The notes under the pieces: model-generated
Seen by the model: only the letters and a program-made list of their open reading frames with translations
The model's database searches: none
What the model was told of the DNA's origin: nothing
In this document: positions 8,126 through 15,331 of the stretch, in pieces
Numbering within the stretch: position 1 is the stretch's first letter
How the letters are laid out: each line of letters starts with the position of its first letter
NCBI GenBank assembly: GCA_964406735.1
Contig: CAYOSU010000020.1
Location: 1-24,100 of the forward strand
Length of the DNA stretch: 24,100 bases
Direction: 5' to 3'
From: CAYOSU01 sp964406735
GTDB lineage: Bacteria; Bacillota; Clostridia; Christensenellales; CAMQZB01
Translations under genes and position numbers: made by a program

Positions 8126-8178
8126 TATTATATCCTTTGGCGGTCTGTGCGATAAAACAAACGTTTTTATCTGCGTAT

Positions 8179-8207
8179 ATTGTACAATAAAAACAGAGTA
8201 AAATCAA
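8179..8207 (-). promoter_or_regulatory. Sigma-A promoter of the short AraC gene
   Basis: On the minus strand, TTGATT (8207-8202), 17-bp spacer, TACAAT (8184-8179), about 50 bp before the ATG. Confidence 0.8.
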
Positions 8208-8227
8208 TAAAAGACGGGTAAAATGAA

Positions 8228-8256
8228 AAAAGTCGGCAAAATTGCCGACTTTTCGT
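8228..8256 (-). terminator. Terminator after lipoprotein gene (works both ways)
   Basis: Stem AAGTCGGCAA/TTGCCGACTT with a 2-base loop and T runs on both strands. It closes the lipoprotein gene that ends at 8270 and insulates it from the AraC promoter. Confidence 0.9.
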
Positions 8257-8269
8257 TTTTCTTTTTCAA

Positions 8270-8692
8270 TTACGCATTCTTGAAGATGTCGATCATCGTT
8301 GATGAAGCCGTAATGATAATGCAGTTGCCGTTGCAGATGTCAGACTCCATGAAGTCCTGAACTGCGCCCTGAATGGTGTTGCTCTGCTCATCGTAGAACT
8401 CCTTAAGCTCCTGCTGGTTGCGGAACTCAATGATGATTCCCTGATCGGACGTCAAAAGTTTACCCTCTTTAGACCATACGTATACCTTAGCCTTAACTTC
8501 GTCTTCGCCTTTCTGTTTGTAGAACTCTTCGAGAAGCGTGTTCCACGTAGCGGCGATCACGGAGCTTTCACGAAGCTCGTATCCCTCTTTCTCAAGTGCC
8601 TTGGAAATCGCAGGATACTTGTCGCATCCGACTAACGCAAAAAGCATTACTACTACCAACAAAACTGCAACTAATTTCTGTACGTTTTTCAT
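8270..8692 (-). CDS. Small predicted lipoprotein of unknown function
   Basis: A 140-residue protein with a typical lipoprotein signal: MKNVQK, a hydrophobic core of about 15 residues, then the lipobox ALVGC with the lipidated Cys23. The mature part (about 118 residues) is acidic to neutral, with KALEKEGYEL, VYVWSKEGKLLTS and IIIEFRNQQELKEFY, and two Cys close together near the end (SDICNGNCIII) that could form a disulfide. I do not recognise the family. It should sit on the outer face of the membrane. It is a single-gene unit: promoter TTGACA-17-TAGAAT, ribosome site AAAGGAG about 8 bp before the ATG, and its own terminator. Confidence 0.85.
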   Translation of the reverse strand: MKNVQKLVAVLLVVVMLFALVGCDKYPAISKALEKEGYELRESSVIAATWNTLLEEFYKQKGEDEVKAKVYVWSKEGKLLTSDQGIIIEFRNQQELKEFYDEQSNTIQGAVQDFMESDICNGNCIIITASSTMIDIFKNA

Positions 8693-8720
8693 ATACCAAT
8701 CTCCTTTATGTGGTAACTGT

Positions 8721-8749
8721 ATTCTATCATAGCAAAATCACCTTGTCAA
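8721..8749 (-). promoter_or_regulatory. Strong sigma-A promoter of the lipoprotein gene
   Basis: On the minus strand, consensus TTGACA (8749-8744), 17-bp spacer, TAGAAT (8726-8721). Confidence 0.9.
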
Positions 8750-8875
8750 TGGTTTTTAGTGAAATATTATTCGCTTTTAGGGACATTTTTCTAAAAACAT
8801 AAAGGGATAACTATTTAACAATTATTGCCGATTTGTGGGGAAAAAAGGGTATACGGGAGAGATTTGGTGGGTTAC

Positions 8876-8933
8876 GCCGCCCGAGATTCCGAAAGGCGGT
8901 GCATTGCGCTTTAGATACACGGAGTAGCGGGCG
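8876..8933. repeat. 58-bp intergenic module, copy A
   Basis: Starts GCCGCCCGAG and ends GTAGCGGGCG. It matches 9118-9175 over the same 58 bp with about two differences, and 9498-9529 in part. The ends CGCCCG and CGGGCG are complementary. Confidence 0.85.
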
Positions 8934-8982
8934 AAGCGGTGGGTTCTATCATTAGTTTGAGGGGGGGGTAATTATGCTAGTT

Positions 8983-9154
8983 AACAATCCCTCAGTCGTC
9001 TTCGACGACAGCTCCCTTTACACAAAGGAGCCTTTCATATGGTTTGCTCGTTATTAGACTGCGGCGGGAGCAAGCCCCGCCCTATGGTTTTTTTGGTTAA
9101 AGCAAGGGGTTGGTAGCGCTGCCCGAGATTCCGAAAGGCGGTGCATTGCGCTTT
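8983..9154. repeat. 172-bp direct repeat, copy 1 (contains two-hairpin element copy 4)
   Basis: Contains AACAATCCCTCA, first stem GTCGTC-TTC-GACGAC, the second hairpin with the CTTTCATATGG tail, then GCGGCGGGAGCAAGCCCCGC and the start of the 58-bp module. It is nearly base-for-base the same as 9361-9531, differing by a one-base T-run length change and one substitution. Confidence 0.92.
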
Positions 9155-9175
9155 AGATACACGGGGTAGCGGGCG
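9118..9175. repeat. 58-bp intergenic module, copy B
   Basis: Same length as copy A at 8876-8933, with T for C at position 3 and G for A in ACGGGGTAG. It overlaps the end of the 172-bp repeat, so the modules are combined as a mosaic. Confidence 0.85.
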
Positions 9176-9210
9176 GTCTTACCGTTTCTATGCGGAGTTA
9201 GTGGAAATAA

Positions 9211-9263
9211 TTATTATAATTAAGAGTAGCCGTGGTTAGGTGGGAAAGAAGAGTTTGAGGGAG
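9211..9263. repeat. Third copy of the AGTAGCCGTGGTTAGGTGG module
   Basis: Matches 261-313 closely (TTATTATAATTAAGAGTAGC, then CGTGGTTAGGTGGGAAAG), 8.9 kb away. Confidence 0.8.
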
Positions 9264-9280
9264 TAATTATTATGTTAGCG

Positions 9281-9344
9281 ATCCTACCGCCTCGCCGTTT
9301 AAGCGGCGAGCCACCTCCCCTACCAAAGGAGGCTTTTTATATGG
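9281..9344. repeat. Variant two-hairpin element (different sequence, same layout)
   Basis: ATCCTACCGC, then stem CTCGCCG-TTTAAG-CGGCGAG, then CCACCTCC-CCTACCAAA-GGAGG and CTTTTTATATGG. The plan (5' tag, variable stem, purine/pyrimidine second stem, ATATGG tail) is that of the main element although most bases differ. Confidence 0.7.
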
Positions 9345-9360
9345 TTTCTGTTATTATTAG

Positions 9361-9531
9361 AACAATCCCTCAGTCGTCTTCGACGACAGCTCCCTTTACA
9401 CAAAGGAGCCTTTCATATGGTTTGCTCGTTATTAGACTGCGGCGGGAGCAAGCCCCGCCCTATGGTTTTTTGGTTAAAGCAAGGGGTTGGTAGCGCTGCC
9501 CGAGATTCCAAAAGGCGGTGCATTGCGCTTT
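9361..9531. repeat. 172-bp direct repeat, copy 2 (contains two-hairpin element copy 5)
   Basis: Second copy of 8983-9154, 378 bp downstream in the same orientation. It continues into a perfect hairpin CTTTTGCACT-TGC-AGTGCAAAAG at 9528-9550 instead of the AGATACACGGGG end of copy 1. The stretch 8780-9660 has no gene with a ribosome site; it is entirely repeat mosaic. Confidence 0.92.
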
Positions 9532-9665
9532 TGCACTTGCAGTGCAAAAGTTCGACTACTCTCAGAATGACACAGGTCACGTGCGGTTTTGAGTTGGGAA
9601 AGCGAGTGCGGGTTTAATTATTTAATCATTTTATAATTATAAGGGAAAATAATGGCGGTAAAATA

Positions 9666-9693
9666 TTGACAAAACGGCGTTTTGTTGTAAAAT
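9666..9693 (+). promoter_or_regulatory. Promoter of first tandem MFS gene, with palindrome in the spacer
   Basis: TTGACA (9666-9671), 16-bp spacer, TAAAAT (9688-9693). A 17-bp perfect palindrome, ACAAAACG-G-CGTTTTGT at 9669-9685, fills the spacer and overlaps the -35, where a repressor would block polymerase. A second possible start, TTACAA-17-TATAAT, lies at 9770-9798. Confidence 0.7.
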
Positions 9694-10219
9694 ATATTTA
9701 TAAGTCCTTATATCCTTATTAAGGTGCTACGTATTATTGGCTCGATACTACATTATTATTTGATCGCTCTTACAATAATTTTTATTCGCTCTTATAATAA
9801 ATCAATATTTTTTACAATTCAACGGGCGCTGCAGAGTATAGAATATTATTTATTGCTTTATTCTTTTGCGGTAGGGACTTTTCTTTTTGATCGTTTAATG
9901 AAATGGACTTTCTTTTGTTCACCTCGTACGCCGCAAGCAAGAGTATAGTACCGAGGGGCTTACCTCACGTTCGCTTTCTATCAGCTTGAAAGCAACGGAC
10001 TTAATTTTTATTAGCGTTTACGGTCAGCAGCTTTATTAAAACCAAGCGACAGTTTAAGTACCGCATTCGTGTTCATCTGGCTCTATAGCGATATGATCGC
10101 TTCTCTTCTTTTTATTACTTGCATTATTTTCTCTTGATCGTCGGGCTGTTATCCTGCAATTCACGAAAAGAAGTTTGGCGTTTATATCACTCAATATTAA
10201 ATTTATAGGGAGAAATTGT
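9694..10219 (+). other. Long 5' leader of first tandem MFS gene
   Basis: About 500 bases lie between the promoter and the ATG at 10220 with no convincing gene. Seen inside: an imperfect tandem duplication TCGCTCTTACAATAATTTTT / TCGCTCTTATAATAAATC (9764-9804), a hairpin CCTCGTAC...GTACCGAGG (one bulged base, about 9922-9957), a hairpin GCTTTC-TATCAGCTT-GAAAGC (9974-9994), and CTTTTGCGGTA (9863-9873), which recurs in the leader of the second MFS gene (11879). No riboswitch class I know is recognised. Confidence 0.45.
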
Positions 10220-11641
10220 ATGAAAAAACCTGAAAGTGCCGAACAATTTGCCAAAAGAAAGGCAAAAGAGGCAAAAGAGATCCAAAAGTGGGAACGCATT
10301 AAGGCGCAAAAGCTGCCTAAGCACTACTTCTTTTTCTTGATGATCATCGTTACGGTAGTTTATATCGTGGACGAGATCTCATCCAACATGAACGGCACGT
10401 TCCAGCCGTACATTTATTTCGACTTCTTTAACATCGTATCCCGTTCGACCGACGATCCGCTTTATGCAAGCGCTATCAACCAGATGACCGCTTTCTCGAT
10501 AATCACGATGGGATTCGGCGTTATTCAGCCTTTCTACAAGTCACTCTCCGACATTTACGGCAGGCGTTTATTCCTTATGATCAACACCTGCATGATGGGC
10601 GTAGGTCTTTTCGTTTGCCTTATTGCTCCTAACATCATCGTATACCTCATCGGCGTTATGCTCCTTTCGTTCGTTACGCCTAACGACGTCCAGGTGCTTT
10701 ACATAATGGAAGTCGCACCCAAGGATAAGCGTTCGACACTATGCTTCCTTACAAAGGCTATCGCCTGGGCGTCCGTCTCACTCATCAGCATTCTTCAGAG
10801 AGTGTTCTTCTCCGAGACCGATTTCGGTTGGTGGAGAAGGGCTTATCTCATCCCCGTCGCAGTCGCTCTCGTAGTCGGTCTTGCAAGCATAATCTTTACA
10901 CGTGAAACTCCCGTTTTCATGGACGAGCGCCTTAAATTCCTCAAAACTTCCGAGGAAGAGCGTGCCGAGAGAGAACGCAAGGTTCGTGAAGAAAAGAGCG
11001 CAAACAAGGGCGGTCTTATCAACGCTTTCAAGTTCATCTTCGCTCACAAGCAGACACGTAACCTCGCTTTCGCCGTTGCGCTTTTCGGCGGTACTACACT
11101 TTATACCTCGCACTACGCTACGATAATGAAGGGCGGTCTCACAGACGAGGGCTTGCAGACTGCTATCTTTATCTATCCGTTCGTAAACGCAATCGCTTCT
11201 GCGATATTCGGACACCTTATGGATAAGCTCGGCAGAAAGAAAGCCTGCACGCTCTGCGGCGTCTGGGCGGTCGTTATGCTTACGCTCTTTATCCTCTCCG
11301 CCCGCCTTGGCTTTGGTCCTTACGCAATGGGTATCTTCTACGGCGCATCCATCGGCGGTCTCTGGACTATGTCGGACACGATGTGTATGACTATCCCTGC
11401 CGAATCAGCACCCTCCGAGATCCGTGCGTCCGTTATGAGCGCAACAGGTCTTTTCTACGGCATCGGCATGATAATCTCCACTATCATCATTACCGTATTC
11501 CAGAACATCTTTAACATCGGTTGGGTATGCCTCGCAACCTGCGCACCCTTCATGATCCTCGCTATCTTCATCCTTCTCACGAAGGTTCACGAGACGGCAG
11601 GCGTTGACCTTGAAAAGGTTACGGGCTACGAGTACGACTGA
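10220..11641 (+). CDS. MFS transporter, first of tandem paralogous pair
   Basis: A 473-residue 12-helix MFS protein. The N-terminal basic segment (AKRKAKEAKEIQKWERIKAQ) precedes helix 1. The loop motif YKSLSDIYGRRLFLMINTC marks the first half and HLMDKLGRKKAC the second. A long charged loop (EERAERERKVREEKS) joins the halves, and LLTKVHETAGVDLEKVTG closes the protein. The start is ATG at 10220 with AGGGAG about 8 bp upstream; an in-frame ATG at 10175 has no ribosome site. It is collinear with the MFS protein at 11990 along its whole length, so the two are a tandem duplication, and more distantly with the one at 713. It has its own promoter and terminator. Substrate unknown; the sugar-porter look and the relative beside a GH2 enzyme suggest a sugar or glycoside. 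Confidence 0.9.
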   Translation: MKKPESAEQFAKRKAKEAKEIQKWERIKAQKLPKHYFFFLMIIVTVVYIVDEISSNMNGTFQPYIYFDFFNIVSRSTDDPLYASAINQMTAFSIITMGFGVIQPFYKSLSDIYGRRLFLMINTCMMGVGLFVCLIAPNIIVYLIGVMLLSFVTPNDVQVLYIMEVAPKDKRSTLCFLTKAIAWASVSLISILQRVFFSETDFGWWRRAYLIPVAVALVVGLASIIFTRETPVFMDERLKFLKTSEEERAERERKVREEKSANKGGLINAFKFIFAHKQTRNLAFAVALFGGTTLYTSHYATIMKGGLTDEGLQTAIFIYPFVNAIASAIFGHLMDKLGRKKACTLCGVWAVVMLTLFILSARLGFGPYAMGIFYGASIGGLWTMSDTMCMTIPAESAPSEIRASVMSATGLFYGIGMIISTIIITVFQNIFNIGWVCLATCAPFMILAIFILLTKVHETAGVDLEKVTGYEYD

Positions 11642-11704
11642 TAACCTTTGCCACATTGCTGCGGCAATGCTGCCGTAATTTTACCAACATTAAATTTGAA
11701 ATTG

Positions 11705-11735
11705 ACGCTCGAGTATTTATTATTCGGGCGTTTTT
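11705..11735 (+). terminator. Rho-independent terminator of first tandem MFS gene
   Basis: Stem ACGCTCGA/TCGGGCGT (one T-G wobble) with an 11-base loop and TTTTT. Confidence 0.8.
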
Positions 11736-11821
11736 CATACATTTTTATGCGTTTTGTTTTGACTACTACAATGCGTTGTAATCTTGTATTTTGAGTATTC
11801 AAACTTTTTTTGCATTCGGTA

Positions 11822-11849
11822 TTGACAAGTAAAAAAAACGATATAAAAT
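11822..11849 (+). promoter_or_regulatory. Promoter of second tandem MFS gene
   Basis: TTGACA (11822-11827), 16-bp spacer, TAAAAT (11844-11849). Both boxes, the spacer length and the flanks (TATTGACAA before, ATATTTA after) match the promoter at 9666-9693, but the spacer here has no palindrome. Confidence 0.85.
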
Positions 11850-11866
11850 ATATTTAAGGGGAAAAG

Positions 11867-11926
11867 ATGCTTTTTATCTTTTGCGGTAAAAGCTATTTTG
11901 CTCCCATCATCAAACTTATCTCTTGA
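11867..11926 (+). CDS. Possible 19-residue leader peptide
   Basis: A short frame, MLFIFCGKSYFAPIIKLIS, begins at an ATG 5 bp after AAGGGG, which sits at the predicted transcription start. The stop TGA is followed by AT-rich sequence, and GGGAGCA at 11955-11961 can pair with TGCTCCC at 11899-11905, inside the frame. Ribosomes on the peptide would disrupt that pairing just ahead of the MFS ribosome site (11978-11983). Translation is not shown by the sequence alone. Confidence 0.35.
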   Translation: MLFIFCGKSYFAPIIKLIS

Positions 11927-11989
11927 CTGCAAAAAAATATATATTAAGCAGCAAGGGAGCACATTGCAATAATCTTCAGGAGGTTAATG

Positions 11990-13414
11990 ATGAGCAAAGA
12001 GTTATCGCCCGAGAAATTGGCGAAAAAAAAGGCAAAAGAAGCTAAAGAGCTTCAAAAGTGGGAACGTGTTCAATCTAAACCGATGCCCGCTCACTATTTC
12101 GGAATCCTTATCGTAGTCTTGACGGTCATCTATATCGTCGACGAGGTAGCTTCCAACATCAACAGCGCGATGCAGTCGGCAATTATTTTCGACTTCTTCA
12201 ACATCGCATCACGTGACGTAAACGACCCTGCTTACGCTCAGGCTATCAATACATTGGCTATTACGAGCGTTTTCTCGATCGTATTTATGTTCCTTGCACC
12301 GTTCTATAAGTCGCTCTCCGACATCTACGGCAGAAGGTTGTTCCTCATGATCAACACCTGCGTAATGGGTATCGGAATGCTCATCATCATGATAGCGCCT
12401 CACTTTATGGTTTACGTAATCGGCGTTATCGTTCTTGGATTCGTTACACCTAACGACGTACAGGTCCTTTACATAATGGAGGTTGCACCTAAGGAAAGAA
12501 GAGCTACGCTTTGCTTCATCACCAAGGGTATCGCACTCCTCTCCGTTTCCCTCATCGGCGTTCTCCGTACGGTATTTATGCCCGAGGGTAGCGACATCTC
12601 CGCTTGGAGAATGGTTTACCTCATCCCCGTTATCGCTGCAGTAGCAGTTGGTCTTATGTCTATCTTCTTCACCCGTGAGACACCCGTCTTCATCGAGGAA
12701 AGAATGAAGTATTTGAGAAAGACCGACGAGGAAAGATCTCACGACGCAGAAGAAGCTAAGAAGAGCAAAACGGCTCAGAAGGGCGGCGTTATTAACGCTA
12801 TTAAGTTCATCTTCTCCCACAAGCAGACCAGATGGGCAGCGCTCTCCGCTCTTATCTTCTCCGCAACGGCTGTTTATACCTCTTACTATGAGACCATCAT
12901 GGCAGGCGGCATGGGCGTTGAGGACGTTTCTAAGGCAATCATCGTATTCCCGCTCTTCAACGGCGTTACCGCTATGATCGCAGGTATGGTTTCCGATAAG
13001 CTCGGCAGAAAGAAATCTTGCTTGGTATTCGGCGGACTCGCAGCTGTCATGCTCGCTCTCTTCGTTCTCGCTTCCCGTCTCGGTTGGGGTTGGTTCCTCG
13101 CAGGAGCATTCTACGGAATCTCTATCGGAGGACTTTGGTCGATGTCCGATACGCTCTTCCTTACGATCCCCGCAGAAAGCTCTCCGTCGGAAGTTCGTGC
13201 ATCCGTTATGGCGGTCATGTCCCTCATGCTTATGGCAGGTATGATGATCGGTATGGTTCTTATCGTTGTTGGTCAGAACTTCGTCGATATCGGATGGCTC
13301 TGCCTCATCGTTTGCGTAGCATTCATGGCGATCGCTCTCCTTATTCTCCTTACTAAGGTTCACGAGACGAAAGACGTTGACCTTGACAAGGTAACAGGCG
13401 CTGAATGGGACTGA
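11990..13414 (+). CDS. MFS transporter, second of tandem paralogous pair
   Basis: A 474-residue 12-helix MFS protein. The N-terminal KAKEAKELQKWERVQSKPMP is nearly that of its neighbour, and the loop motifs YKSLSDIYGRRLFLMINTC and MVSDKLGRKKSC and the C-terminal LLTKVHETKDVDLDKVTG are shared. The stretch FVTPNDVQVLYIMEVAPK is identical in both. Two ATGs stand in tandem at 11987 and 11990; the second is chosen because AGGAGG is then 6 bp away, against 3 bp for the first. It has its own promoter, a leader with a possible small peptide, and a strong terminator, so the paralogues can be expressed under different conditions. Differences cluster in the periplasm-facing loops and in the second half. 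Substrate unknown. Confidence 0.9.
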   Translation: MSKELSPEKLAKKKAKEAKELQKWERVQSKPMPAHYFGILIVVLTVIYIVDEVASNINSAMQSAIIFDFFNIASRDVNDPAYAQAINTLAITSVFSIVFMFLAPFYKSLSDIYGRRLFLMINTCVMGIGMLIIMIAPHFMVYVIGVIVLGFVTPNDVQVLYIMEVAPKERRATLCFITKGIALLSVSLIGVLRTVFMPEGSDISAWRMVYLIPVIAAVAVGLMSIFFTRETPVFIEERMKYLRKTDEERSHDAEEAKKSKTAQKGGVINAIKFIFSHKQTRWAALSALIFSATAVYTSYYETIMAGGMGVEDVSKAIIVFPLFNGVTAMIAGMVSDKLGRKKSCLVFGGLAAVMLALFVLASRLGWGWFLAGAFYGISIGGLWSMSDTLFLTIPAESSPSEVRASVMAVMSLMLMAGMMIGMVLIVVGQNFVDIGWLCLIVCVAFMAIALLILLTKVHETKDVDLDKVTGAEWD

Positions 13415-13443
13415 TAAATAATTAGTTTCCTTGATACTTGATA

Positions 13444-13472
13444 AAACGCTCCCGATTTTCGGGAGCGTTTTT
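13444..13472 (+). terminator. Rho-independent terminator of second tandem MFS gene
   Basis: Stem AAACGCTCCCGA/TCGGGAGCGTTT with a 3-4 base loop and a T run. Confidence 0.95.
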
Positions 13473-13604
13473 GTTATTGTTTTTAGGGTGTTTCAGAGAG
13501 TTGTCTCTATTGAAGTTTATATTGTTCGAGAGAGCGATATATTATTCTATTGGTCTTCTTGCCGGAAATCGTCTTGTTTATCAGGTTGTTTGAAATTATC
13601 TCGA

Positions 13605-15167
13605 TTATCTTATTTTGAGGGCGGATCTGATGCCGTCGACGGCGGCGCTCGTGATGCCGCCTGCGTAGCCTGCACCCTCGCCGCAGGGCATTACGCCGAA
13701 AACGCTCGAATTGAAGTTGTCGTCACGAAGTATCCTGACAGGTGAGCTCGACCTCGTCTCGACGCCGGTCAGCATCGCATCGGGGCTATCGTAGCCTTTG
13801 AGCATCTTTCCGAAGCGGTCGATGCCGTCTATGATTCCGTTTTTGACAAATTCGGGCAGGATTTCGCCCAGATCGCACAGGGTATAGCCAGCCCTTATTG
13901 ACGGGGTTACCCTGCCGATCTCCGTGCTTTTTACGCCGTTTTTAAGGTCGATAAAGCGTTGGGACGCACCTTTATAGCCGCCTGCCAATTCAAACGCTTT
14001 TTTCTCTAAGCCTCTCTGGAACTCTACGCCCTGAAGGACGCTTCCCTCGCCGAAGTCCTTTGGTTCGACGGAGACCAATACCGCCGCATTGGCGTTTTTC
14101 ATATCCCTTGCGTGGTAGCTCATGCCGTTCGTAACGACGGTGTCTTTTTCGCTCGCCGCCATTACTACCTCGCCGCCCGGGCACATACAAAAGGTGTATA
14201 CTCCCCTGCCGTCTCTTGCCTTTGCCGCAAGCTTATAATCGGCCTTGGGAAGGTAGGGTGAATCCTCTATACCGAACTGCGCTTTGTTTATCTCGCTTTG
14301 GAGATGCTCCGCACGAACGCCTACGGAGAAGGGCTTTCGTTCCATCAAAACGCCGCTATCAAGCAGCATCTCAAAGGTGTCCCTTGCCGAGTGTCCTATC
14401 GCAAAAAGCGCAGCGTCGAAGTCCTCTTTTCCCTCGTGCTCGCCAGAAAACCTTAAGCCCTTGAGCTTGCCGTCTTTCTTTATTATTTCAGTTACCTTTG
14501 TGCCGAAGTAAAATTTGCCGCCGCAATTTTTTATATGCTCACGCATGTTTTTTACGACGTCCCGCAAAATGTCCGTGCCGATATGGGGCTTATTTAAGTA
14601 CAATATCTCCTCGGGTGCACCGAAGTTGACAAATTCCCTCAAAACAGCCTTTATATACGGCGATTTCGTGCCCGTATTTAGCTTGCCGTCGGAGTACGTT
14701 CCTGCTCCGCCCTCGCCAAACTGCACGTTGCACTCTGTATTCAAGACGCCGAATTTAATCAGGCGTTCTATCTCCTCTGTACGTCTTTCTACCTCGTAGC
14801 CACGTTCAAACACCGTTGGCTTTATCCCTCGCTTAATAAGCGTTAGCGCCGCAAAAAGTCCGCACGGTCCGCTACCGACTATCGCTACCCTTTTTTTGGG
14901 GTCAAGAGGCGTTATCTCTATTCCGTGCAAGCCCTTATCGTCGAGCGTTATCCTATCGCATTTTTTGGCACAACGCTCGTCGAAAAGCTCGACCGCAACG
15001 GAGTAAACGTACTTTAAGTCCGCTTTATTCCTCGCATCGACCGACTTTTTGAGAATGGTAAGCGACTTTATATTTTTCTCGCCCGTTCTGAGCTTTTCGG
15101 CGGCGAGCTTTTTTAAGGTCTCCTCGCTTGACGTGATATTCAGTTTGAGATCGTCGAGCTTTATCAT
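13605..15167 (-). CDS. FAD-dependent oxidoreductase of the COG2509 type (uncharacterised dehydrogenase)
   Basis: A 520-residue cytoplasmic flavoprotein. Residues 1-90 form a small basic N-terminal domain; the FAD-binding motif VAIVGSGPCGLFAALTL starts at 94, with Glu120 of FERG placed to bind the ribose. Other family blocks are VQFGEGGAGTYSDGKL, FCMCPGGEVV, NGMSYHARD, ETRSSSPVRI and the C-terminal GEGAGYAGGITSAAVDG, which closes the FAD site. The CMCPGG block holds a conserved cysteine near the flavin. The start MIKLDDLKLNI looks like that of relatives, but its ribosome site is weak (AGAGA). The upstream sequence is a 12-unit 10-bp tandem array that stays open in the same frame without a start codon. 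The family has no settled reaction. Confidence 0.88.
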   Translation of the reverse strand: MIKLDDLKLNITSSEETLKKLAAEKLRTGEKNIKSLTILKKSVDARNKADLKYVYSVAVELFDERCAKKCDRITLDDKGLHGIEITPLDPKKRVAIVGSGPCGLFAALTLIKRGIKPTVFERGYEVERRTEEIERLIKFGVLNTECNVQFGEGGAGTYSDGKLNTGTKSPYIKAVLREFVNFGAPEEILYLNKPHIGTDILRDVVKNMREHIKNCGGKFYFGTKVTEIIKKDGKLKGLRFSGEHEGKEDFDAALFAIGHSARDTFEMLLDSGVLMERKPFSVGVRAEHLQSEINKAQFGIEDSPYLPKADYKLAAKARDGRGVYTFCMCPGGEVVMAASEKDTVVTNGMSYHARDMKNANAAVLVSVEPKDFGEGSVLQGVEFQRGLEKKAFELAGGYKGASQRFIDLKNGVKSTEIGRVTPSIRAGYTLCDLGEILPEFVKNGIIDGIDRFGKMLKGYDSPDAMLTGVETRSSSPVRILRDDNFNSSVFGVMPCGEGAGYAGGITSAAVDGIRSALKIR

Positions 15168-15180
15168 ATGAAATATTCTC

Positions 15181-15300
15181 TGTGTCGGTTTTTGACGAGC
15201 TTTGTCAGGTCGTGTTGAGCTTTGTCGAGCCTCGTCGGTTGTTGTCGAGCCTCGTCGAATTTTGTCTGTTCGTGTCGGTATTTGTCTAACTTTGTCGAAT
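15181..15300. repeat. Twelve-unit array of a 10-bp repeat (consensus TTTGTCGAGC)
   Basis: Units begin every 10 bases from 15181 with no slip. Position 4 is G in all 12 units, position 5 is T in 11, position 6 is C in 11, position 3 is T in 10 and position 7 is G in 9. TTGTCGAGCCTCGTCG occurs twice, exactly 20 bp apart (15222 and 15242). The array fills the gap between tktC (ends 15332) and the flavoprotein start (15167). On the minus strand the units read GACAnnnnnn, and the frame leading into the flavoprotein ATG is open and gives four 10-residue units of the form DKxRQxxTxx. Confidence 0.93.
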
Positions 15301-15331
15301 TTTGGGGTGTTTTTATTATTCTTGGTGAGTT

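Noticed and set aside
8983..9531. Insertion sequence remnants
   Set aside because: The 172-bp repeats encode no transposase fragment and show no clear target duplications; hairpin mosaic elements explain them better.
9724..9948. 74-codon hydrophobic frame in the MFS leader
   Set aside because: Starts at GTG without a Shine-Dalgarno, and its Ile/Phe/Tyr richness follows from AT-rich sequence. Kept as leader.
12209..13363. 384-codon minus-strand frame opposite the second MFS gene
   Set aside because: It lies fully antisense to a well-supported transporter, and its composition (rich in Asp, Glu, Ser, His, Cys) is that of a shadow frame with no ribosome site.
15181..15300. CRISPR array
   Set aside because: Units are 10 bp with no spacers, and no cas gene is near.
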